From the NCBI GenBank assembly GCA_003978865.1, contig QNXS01000066.1, positions 1 to 10,998 of the forward strand: a stretch of 10,998 bases of DNA, given 5' to 3'. Shown piece by piece: positions 6,508 through 10,998 of this stretch. The DNA is from Archaeoglobus sp. (GTDB lineage: Archaea > Halobacteriota > Archaeoglobi > Archaeoglobales > Archaeoglobaceae). Under the pieces are notes generated by a model that searched no databases, had not been told where the DNA came from, and saw only the letters and a program-made list of their open reading frames with translations. Numbering within the stretch: the stretch's first letter is position 1; every line of letters starts with the position of its first letter. Both the position numbers and the translations under genes were made by a program.

Positions 6508-7074
6508 TTACCTGCTAAACTTGGATAACTTGCATATTATCTCGCACGTGTGCTCCAGATAACTTGCAAGCCTGTACGCCTCTTCAATGCTTCTGCCGGC
6601 AGTGTAAATTCCATGCCCCCTTACAATTACCGCTTTCCTTTTGCTTAACTCTTTTACAATAGCTTCTGCCATACTTTCAGAGCCAAAGTTACATGTTGTA
6701 ACCTTAATATTTCCAACAAAGTATCTCCCTTCCAGATCCAGTGGGTTTATTTCAGATTTTTTAAATGAGAGAACAACTCCGTACACTCCATGGCAATGCA
6801 GAACCGAGTTGAAATCACTCCTCCTGTAAACCTCTCTATGAATTAGTTGATCACTGGAAGCTAAGGGATTTTTCCCGTTGCCCCATATTTCCATTCTTAC
6901 AAACGATGTTTCATCAAGCTCATCAAGCATCGCCCCCGTTCTTGTTATGTAAAAGAAATTTCCTTCTCTGAAGCTTAGATTTCCACTTGATCCATCTATC
7001 AGCCTTTGAAGAAGTAATTTCTTTCCAATCTCACTCGCTCTTTTTATGTTTGCTCTTACTTTTGAGGGCAACAT
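6508..7074 (-). CDS. Class II aldolase (L-fuculose-1-phosphate aldolase-like)
   Basis: A 188-residue class II aldolase/adducin-family enzyme. Visible motifs: SSGNLSFR (29-36, phosphate/substrate loop), ASSD (72-75), HCHG (93-96, two Zn ligands), RGHG (152-155, third Zn ligand H154) and LEHT (173-176). These enzymes cleave L-fuculose-1-phosphate, or related sugar phosphates, to dihydroxyacetone phosphate plus lactaldehyde. In Methanocaldococcus a homologue (MJ1418) supplies lactaldehyde for the lactate of coenzyme F420, a plausible role here. The catalytic acid, Glu73 in E. coli FucA, appears to be Asp75. I chose the ATG at 7074: a TTG at 7122 would add 16 residues, but it lies only about 4 bases from the probable TATA box (7126-7133) and so upstream of the expected transcription start. 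GGGAG lies about 13 bases before the ATG. Divergent from the KaiC/GTPase operon. Confidence 0.8.
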   Translation of the reverse strand: MLPSKVRANIKRASEIGKKLLLQRLIDGSSGNLSFREGNFFYITRTGAMLDELDETSFVRMEIWGNGKNPLASSDQLIHREVYRRSDFNSVLHCHGVYGVVLSFKKSEINPLDLEGRYFVGNIKVTTCNFGSESMAEAIVKELSKRKAVIVRGHGIYTAGRSIEEAYRLASYLEHTCEIICKLSKFSR

Positions 7075-7123
7075 GCAATTATTTAGTCTCCCATGTTTTA
7101 GCCTTTTTGCTGGACACCCCAAA

Positions 7124-7135
7124 CGTTATATAGTA
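7124..7135. promoter_or_regulatory. Shared bidirectional TATA box
   Basis: CGTTATATAGTA reads as a TATA box on both strands (TTATATAG plus, CTATATAA minus). Its centre is about 26 bases before the ATG at 7155, so the plus transcript should start at or next to the start codon. There is no Shine-Dalgarno sequence before that ATG, consistent with a leaderless mRNA. On the minus strand transcription would start near 7103, giving a leader of about 30 bases for the aldolase. A purine-rich BRE is not obvious on either side. Placement fits well, but the promoter is unproven. Confidence 0.5.
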
Positions 7136-7154
7136 TGTATTTGTCATTATAATT

Positions 7155-7814
7155 ATGAATATGAGCTACCAGATAATACCCAATGTCGAGTTGAAAAAGG
7201 GCTCGAACATAATGGTATACGGTCCAACTTTTACAGGTAAGTCAATGTTTGTCAGATCAATTTTCAGAGACTTCATAAGTAGGGGATACGGCGGGATATA
7301 CGTTTTAACGAAGGATTCGGCAGAAACTCTAATGAGCTGGTTAGGTACCGGATATGATAGCAGAAAAGTCAGGATAATAGATTGTGTAACAAAATCAATG
7401 GTTGGGAATGTAAAGGATACAGATTCAGTAAAGTACAGCACAGTAATGGATTTAACTGGAATATCTGCAAAAATAAGCAAGTTTTTCGAGGACTTCTGGA
7501 GAAGCGGTATAAAGAACATTGTTGTCGTATTTGACTCCCTCTCCACACTGCTCATGTACATGAATCTTCAGACAGTATTCAGATTTTTGCACATACTAAC
7601 TGGTAGAGTAAAGATAACGGAATCCATTGCATTCTATATAGTTGAGGACGGAATGCACGATGAAAAAACGATAGTAACTTTGAAGCAGCTGTTTAGTGGC
7701 GTGGTGGAGTTTAAAGAAGATAACGGAAGGAAGTACGTCCGATTTGTTAGCCCGTTTATGCAGACAGAGTGGAGAGAAATTGTAGTTGATGAAGAAGCCG
7801 TGGTGGTTACATGA
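7155..7814 (+). CDS. KaiC/RecA-like P-loop ATPase
   Basis: A 219-residue single-domain RecA-superfamily ATPase. Walker A is GPTFTGKS (23-30) after the strand NIMVYG; Walker B is IVVVFDSLS (122-130, D127). The order ELKKGSNIMVYG, then RDFISRGYGGIYVLTKDS, matches KaiC-type proteins ('xxGSxxLIxGxPGTGKT', then 'YVSxEES'). It is shorter than typical KaiC domains, and no Zn finger or DNA-binding domain is seen. The ATG at 7155 fits a leaderless start from the TATA box at 7126; a second ATG at 7161 is possible. It is the first gene of a tight operon: its stop overlaps the next start by ATGA. It keeps the P-loop that the KaiC-like half of the next protein lacks, so the two may form an asymmetric pair. 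Its exact role is unknown; a signalling ATPase is inferred from context. Confidence 0.75.
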   Translation: MNMSYQIIPNVELKKGSNIMVYGPTFTGKSMFVRSIFRDFISRGYGGIYVLTKDSAETLMSWLGTGYDSRKVRIIDCVTKSMVGNVKDTDSVKYSTVMDLTGISAKISKFFEDFWRSGIKNIVVVFDSLSTLLMYMNLQTVFRFLHILTGRVKITESIAFYIVEDGMHDEKTIVTLKQLFSGVVEFKEDNGRKYVRFVSPFMQTEWREIVVDEEAVVVT

Positions 7815-8992
7815 AGGTAATTTCAGGTATTCCCGTTCTTGATGAGATGATTGAAGAGATTCCGGAAGGAAAAGTACTAACTTACTGGATAGATCCGGAG
7901 GTCGAAGGGAACGTATTTGCAATGCAAACTCTGTTTACAAATCTGGAGAGAGATTGCAGATGTGCATACGTCACTCTCACATATTCACCGGAGGTTGTGG
8001 TAAGTGAATTTAACGAGTTTGGATGGGATGTCGAGAACTACAAAAATTTCAACATAGTGGACCTTCACTCTGCTTACGTCGGGTTGCCATCAAACTGTAA
8101 ATACAGTGCCGATCCAACAAACGTTGATGAAGTGAACGATGTTCTGATGAAAGTTATAGAGAACTGTGACCTCGTAGTTGTTCCCGTATCCTCAATAATA
8201 GATGTCTGTGGGGAGAGCAGTATAGAGTGCATTGGCGAATGGTGTGATTTTATAAGAGACAAGAGTTCGAGATTGGTATTTACATTTGTTTCCTGGCCAT
8301 ATCCGGAAAAGATAGAGAACTTCATAAAGGTTAACTCCAACGCAATAGTTAGAGTTGGGGGCGTCCATCATCGCGTCATACTTGGTTACTACTATGGAGT
8401 TGTTAAAGTTGACTGGAAGAACATAAAGAGTAAGGCTATCCTTTTTAAGCTCGTCAGACCGGGAGGTGTCAGAGCATACATACCCAAGATTTTAGTTACA
8501 GGACCGTACAACGCTGGAAAAAGTACTTTCGTTCATGCTGTATCGATGAGGTCAATATCGGTTGACAGGCTTGGAACAACAGTCGCACTCGATCATGGAC
8601 ACTTGGAGTACAGAGGTTTTTCAATAGACCTCTTCGGAACACCCGGCCAAGAAAGATTCGATCCAATTCTCAAAATTATTGGAAAAGAGGCTCTTGGGGT
8701 GATACTTGTTGTAGATTCGACAAAACCGGAGACCTTTCCAAGAGCAAAACAGATGCTCGAATCCGTTGCACATTTTGGATTGCCTTACGTTGTTGCCGCG
8801 AACAAGCAGGATTTACCCGGTGCTTTACCTCCGGAGGAGGTGAGGAAGAAAATGTACCTTCCAGAAGATGTACCAATCATTCCAGTATCTGCTGTAAATG
8901 GAGAAGGTGTTTATGAAGTTATTGATTCTTTACTTGGGTTGTTAACCGGGAGATTGTGGGTGAGTGAAGATGAGCCTGAGAGCACAGCTTGA
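7811..8992 (+). CDS. Fusion of P-loop-less KaiC-like domain and small GTPase
   Basis: A 393-residue two-domain protein. Residues 1-215 follow the KaiC pattern: GIPVLDEMIEEIPEGKVLTY equals 'GIxGLDExxxGGIPxGxxxLI', and AYVTLTYSP near 52-60 equals 'VYVTLEESPE', with FGWDVENY after it. The P-loop is replaced by DPEVEGNVF, without the Gly-Lys-Ser/Thr, so this half should not hydrolyse ATP. Residues 225-385 are a small Ras/Arf-like GTPase of the COG2229/MglA-like type: G1 GPYNAGKST (231-239), G2 near T256-T257, G3 DLFGTPGQERF (273-283), G4 NKQD (331-334), G5 SAVN (360-363). All are intact. A soluble protein; no membrane segment or signal peptide. The following gene encodes a roadblock protein, the class that includes the GTPase-activating partner MglB, so a GTPase plus regulator unit is inferred. 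The start overlaps the upstream stop by ATGA; the end overlaps the roadblock gene by 23 bp. Confidence 0.82.
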   Translation: MKVISGIPVLDEMIEEIPEGKVLTYWIDPEVEGNVFAMQTLFTNLERDCRCAYVTLTYSPEVVVSEFNEFGWDVENYKNFNIVDLHSAYVGLPSNCKYSADPTNVDEVNDVLMKVIENCDLVVVPVSSIIDVCGESSIECIGEWCDFIRDKSSRLVFTFVSWPYPEKIENFIKVNSNAIVRVGGVHHRVILGYYYGVVKVDWKNIKSKAILFKLVRPGGVRAYIPKILVTGPYNAGKSTFVHAVSMRSISVDRLGTTVALDHGHLEYRGFSIDLFGTPGQERFDPILKIIGKEALGVILVVDSTKPETFPRAKQMLESVAHFGLPYVVAANKQDLPGALPPEEVRKKMYLPEDVPIIPVSAVNGEGVYEVIDSLLGLLTGRLWVSEDEPESTA

Positions 8993-9335
8993 AGATATTT
9001 TAAAGGAGCTGAAATCTACGGGAGATATAGAAGCTTCAGCTATTGTTTCCAGAGACGGTTTGCTTATAGCAGCCGATATATCATCAAGCGTAAATGCAGA
9101 TGCATTTGCTGCCATGAGTGCAACTATGCTTGGAGCTGCAGAAACAGCAATGTCTGAACTTGGAAAGGGGATGCCAGACAGGGTTGTGGCTGAAAGCTCA
9201 AGCGGTAAGATTGTCGCTACTGGTGCTGGGGAGAGGGCACTGCTTGTTGTTATGACAACACCCAAGGCTAATTTGGGTTTAATTCTGCTTCAGCTTGGTA
9301 AGGCAAGTAAGAAAGTTGAGATGTTGCTGGGGTGA
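8970..9335 (+). CDS. Roadblock/LC7 domain protein (possible GTPase regulator)
   Basis: A 121-residue protein made of one roadblock/LC7 (MglB-like) domain. Features: N-terminal helix RAQLEDILKELK, then EASAIVSRDGLLIAADIS, the helix AFAAMSATMLGAAETAMSEL, the strand DRVVAESSSGKIVATGAG, then ALLVVMTTPKANLGLILLQL and a C-terminal helix. The pattern 'A-x-I-V-S-x-D-G-L-x-I' is the family signature. Such proteins form dimers that bind and regulate small GTPases (MglB stimulates MglA GTP hydrolysis). I chose the ATG at 8970; a GTG at 8964 would add two residues but is part of the GGGTGAGTG that serves as ribosome binding site. The gene starts inside the end of the GTPase gene (23 bp overlap), a strong sign of co-translation. 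The GTPase domain upstream is the obvious partner (inference). Confidence 0.85.
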   Translation: MSLRAQLEDILKELKSTGDIEASAIVSRDGLLIAADISSSVNADAFAAMSATMLGAAETAMSELGKGMPDRVVAESSSGKIVATGAGERALLVVMTTPKANLGLILLQLGKASKKVEMLLG

Positions 9336-9339
9336 TTTA

Positions 9340-9927
9340 ATGAGTGACCCGATGTTCGATCTTTTAGTTAGTAAAGATTTAAGCGAGATGAGCGAGGAGG
9401 AGCTTGACAGCACATTTGTCGTTCATGAAGACGGCGTCAAAAAGTTTCTTGGCAGGATCCCTCTTGGATGTATATATGCTACCTTTCTCGCCGGACTTTA
9501 CATTGAAATGGAAAAAATAGTTGGACGGGCGGCTAAGGGATTGATACTCAGCGCTTCAAGGAACAGAGGAAAAATTGCGGGAAGTGCAATAAGAAGAAGG
9601 TACGAGAAAGATCATGGAAAGATGAATGATAAAAAAGCAGAGATGATCGTAAAAAACATGGTTACAATATGGGGTAAATGCTTTGGCTGGGGGAAAATTG
9701 AGTTTGAACGTGGTGATGAATTTAGAGTAATCGTAAAGAATTCACTTGAGGCTGTCGGATTCATCAAAATTAAAAAGAGGGGAAATCATCCAGTTTGCTG
9801 GATGTTACTTGGCTACACGTGGGGACTTCTTGAAGGTATTTTTGCAAGGAGGTTTGAGGGCAGGGAAGTTAGGTGTGAGGCTGTCGGTGATGAGCGGTGC
9901 GAGTTCGTTTTTCAGACTGTTGGATAG
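9340..9927 (+). CDS. V4R-domain protein, putative small-molecule or redox sensor
   Basis: A 195-residue protein. The C-terminal 75 residues fit the V4R (4-vinyl reductase) domain: FRVIVKNSLEA, then HPVCWMLLGYTWGLLEGIF (one Cys and the G-x-x-x-G region), then VRCEAVGDERCEFVF with a C-x7-C pair. In this family these conserved Cys are proposed to bind metal, and the domain is thought to bind small hydrophobic or tetrapyrrole-like ligands. The N-terminal part (residues 1-100) is helical, with FLAGLYIEMEKIVGRAAKGL, and has no family I can name. The ATG at 9340 is supported by GGGGTGAT at 9329-9336, three bases upstream; an earlier TTG start near 9295 would overlap the roadblock gene and is unlikely. 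It is the last gene of the ATPase-GTPase-roadblock operon and probably its input sensor. The siroheme gene follows after 42 bases. Confidence 0.8.
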   Translation: MSDPMFDLLVSKDLSEMSEEELDSTFVVHEDGVKKFLGRIPLGCIYATFLAGLYIEMEKIVGRAAKGLILSASRNRGKIAGSAIRRRYEKDHGKMNDKKAEMIVKNMVTIWGKCFGWGKIEFERGDEFRVIVKNSLEAVGFIKIKKRGNHPVCWMLLGYTWGLLEGIFARRFEGREVRCEAVGDERCEFVFQTVG

Positions 9928-9938
9928 CTGACAACAAA

Positions 9939-9948
9939 CTATTTTTAC
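9939..9948 (+). promoter_or_regulatory. Possible TATA box of the siroheme synthase gene
   Basis: CTATTTTTAC is centred about 26 bases before the ATG at 9970, and no Shine-Dalgarno sequence precedes that ATG, so a leaderless transcript is possible. The match to a TATA box is poor, and the T-rich stretches (9942-9946, 9952-9956) could equally be a terminator for the V4R operon. Confidence 0.3.
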
Positions 9949-9969
9949 AGCTTTTTCATCATTTCAGTA

Positions 9970-10671
9970 ATGAGACTGCCACTTTACATTGAATTTAAAG
10001 GAAAAAACGTCCTTATTATAGGTGGGGGAGGGGTAGGAACTTCAAGAGCGAAAAAATTTCTTGATGCCGGAGCGAACGTAAGAGTGCTGAGTTTGGATTT
10101 TAGCAGAGAACTTGAAGAACTTGCAAGAAAGAACTCTGTTGAGTTGATCAGAGGTAACGCATTCGATGAAAGAGTGCTTGAGGAGAACATCTCATGGGCT
10201 AACCTTGTCACAGTTGCGATACCTCCGCTCGAGCTTAATGAGAAAGTCATAGAAATTGCAAGAAAGCACAGAACACTCGTTAACTTGGCTAACGATGCGG
10301 AAAGAACAGAGGTAATCGTTCCATTTGAAGGTGAAGTGGATGGTATAAGGTTTGCCGTTACGACTGAAGGAAAGAGCGGAGTTGTTGCAAGAAAGGTTAG
10401 AGATTCAATAAAAAAGATGATAGAAGATGATGAAGAGTTAATTTATTTGCTTGAATCAATGTATCACCTGAAAAAGTATATGAAGGAGAGAGGCATTCCC
10501 GTTCAGATGAGAATGAAGCTTTACTTTGTTATAGCAGCAGAACCTGAATTCAGGGAACTTGTCAGAAATGAGAACGTGGAAGAGGCTAAGAAACTTGTAG
10601 AAAAACTTGTTGAAGAGTACGTCTCCGGTAAGAGGGAAATAGATGATAGACTCATCAAAATCAAGTTCTAA
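9970..10671 (+). CDS. Precorrin-2 dehydrogenase / siroheme synthase (Met8p/SirC-like)
   Basis: A 233-residue protein that should oxidise precorrin-2 to sirohydrochlorin with NAD+; some relatives also insert Fe2+ to give siroheme. The N-terminal Rossmann fold is clear: PLYIEFKGKNVLIIGGGGVG (4-23, GxGxxG) followed by SRAKKFLDAGANVRVLS. The catalytic Asp region is NLANDAERTEVIVP (D109), then FAVTTEGKSGVVARKVR (128-144), equivalent to 'T-x-G-x-S-P' with Gly for Pro. The C-terminal 80 residues are helical and match archaeal homologues in length. It lacks the SAM-dependent methyltransferase half of CysG. The next gene, a siroheme decarboxylase subunit, overlaps its end by 29 bp, so the two likely work in sequence in the siroheme-dependent archaeal haem pathway. 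Whether it also has ferrochelatase activity cannot be decided from sequence. Confidence 0.87.
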   Translation: MRLPLYIEFKGKNVLIIGGGGVGTSRAKKFLDAGANVRVLSLDFSRELEELARKNSVELIRGNAFDERVLEENISWANLVTVAIPPLELNEKVIEIARKHRTLVNLANDAERTEVIVPFEGEVDGIRFAVTTEGKSGVVARKVRDSIKKMIEDDEELIYLLESMYHLKKYMKERGIPVQMRMKLYFVIAAEPEFRELVRNENVEEAKKLVEKLVEEYVSGKREIDDRLIKIKF

Positions 10672-10998
10672 ATTCGATAGTCAAACTGTAAGACTGTTGA
10701 TGGATATTCAATACAGACTGCCGTTGACCACCACCCCACTGTCCGAGCTGGCTGAGAGGGCTAATATCAAAGAGGATTTTGTAATCAACAGGCTGAGAGA
10801 ACTTCACAAAACCGGAGTGATAAAGAGGTACGGAGCCAATCTGAACTACAGGGCTTTCTCCAAGCAACAGAGAGCCGCGCTTGTCGCAGCTAAGGTGGAT
10901 GAAAGCAGAATTGAGGAGGTTGCCAGAATCATCAACTCATACAGACCAAAGCATAACTACTGGAGAGATGCGAGCTACAATGTATGGTTCACAATTAA
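10643..10998 (+). CDS. Siroheme decarboxylase subunit (AhbA-like, Lrp/AsnC fold), partial
   Basis: The first 118 codons of a gene that leaves the window. An N-terminal winged helix (LSELAERANIKEDFVINRLR, then GVIKRYGANL) is followed by the start of an Lrp/AsnC-type ligand domain (RAALVAAKVDESRIEEVARI) and the motif HNYWRDASYNVWFT. That His-Asn-Tyr...Asn-x-Trp-Phe-Thr block is typical of AhbA-type siroheme decarboxylases, which with AhbB convert siroheme to 12,18-didecarboxysiroheme on the way to haem or d1 haem; AhbB proteins usually have a different block there (from memory). Position directly after siroheme synthase supports an enzyme and not a transcription factor. I used the ATG at 10643, inside the previous gene; a shorter start (ATG near 10700) is possible. 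AhbA versus AhbB remains uncertain, as the end is missing. Confidence 0.72.
   Translation, partial: MIDSSKSSSKFDSQTVRLLMDIQYRLPLTTTPLSELAERANIKEDFVINRLRELHKTGVIKRYGANLNYRAFSKQQRAALVAAKVDESRIEEVARIINSYRPKHNYWRDASYNVWFTI

Noticed and set aside
7075..7122. Longer aldolase with TTG start at 7122
   Set aside because: It would begin about 4 bases from the TATA box, upstream of the expected transcription start, and the extra 16 residues do not look like the family.
9295..9339. Upstream TTG start for the V4R gene
   Set aside because: It would overlap the roadblock gene by 41 bases, while the ATG at 9340 has a strong GGGGTGAT just upstream.
1..10998. CRISPR arrays, tRNA or rRNA genes, insertion sequences with terminal repeats
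   Set aside because: I looked for regularly spaced repeats, cloverleaf-type sequences and transposase motifs and saw none.

Overview
The window looks like chromosomal DNA of a hyperthermophilic archaeon, most likely of the Archaeoglobales (inferred from gene content, not from a marker gene). The evidence is archaeal promoters with TATA boxes and probable leaderless starts, the pair siroheme synthase plus siroheme decarboxylase (the alternative 'ahb' haem route), a roadblock/V4R/small-GTPase gene set, and MNT/HEPN modules. A visibly A+T-rich accessory part (about 1-6,480) gives way to an ordinary-looking chromosomal part (about 6,500-10,998).

Accessory part, left half (1-3,224): a graveyard of defence genes. 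A nuclease-like gene (139-1,148) is broken by an in-frame TGA, an in-frame TAA and a frameshift. It runs into the C-terminal remnant of a type I methyltransferase, hsdM (about 1,141-1,440). Next come two tandem, overlapping MntA/HepT-type antitoxin/toxin pairs (1,441-2,768). The second HepT has lost its C-terminus and is fused to the start of a type I specificity gene, hsdS, whose remains continue to about 3,110 with several frameshifts and a nonsense codon. The original layout was probably hsdM - (MNT-HEPN)x2 - hsdS.

Accessory part, right half (3,225-6,339): an apparently intact two-gene cassette with a TdeIII-family type II restriction endonuclease and a large DUF1156-type DNA amino-methyltransferase with Zn-ribbon cysteines. 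I infer a restriction-modification pair. The endonuclease has a Thr where I would expect the catalytic Lys.

Chromosomal part (6,508-10,998): a class II aldolase on the minus strand is divergent from a four-gene plus-strand operon, and the two directions appear to share one TATA box. The operon encodes a RecA/KaiC-like ATPase with an intact P-loop, a fusion of a P-loop-less KaiC-like domain with a small GTPase, a roadblock/LC7 protein and a V4R-domain protein. This is the best candidate for an undescribed system: a G-protein switch with a possible roadblock regulator, a V4R sensor and a KaiC-type ATPase. It is followed by a precorrin-2 dehydrogenase/siroheme synthase and, overlapping it, the beginning of a siroheme decarboxylase gene that leaves the window.
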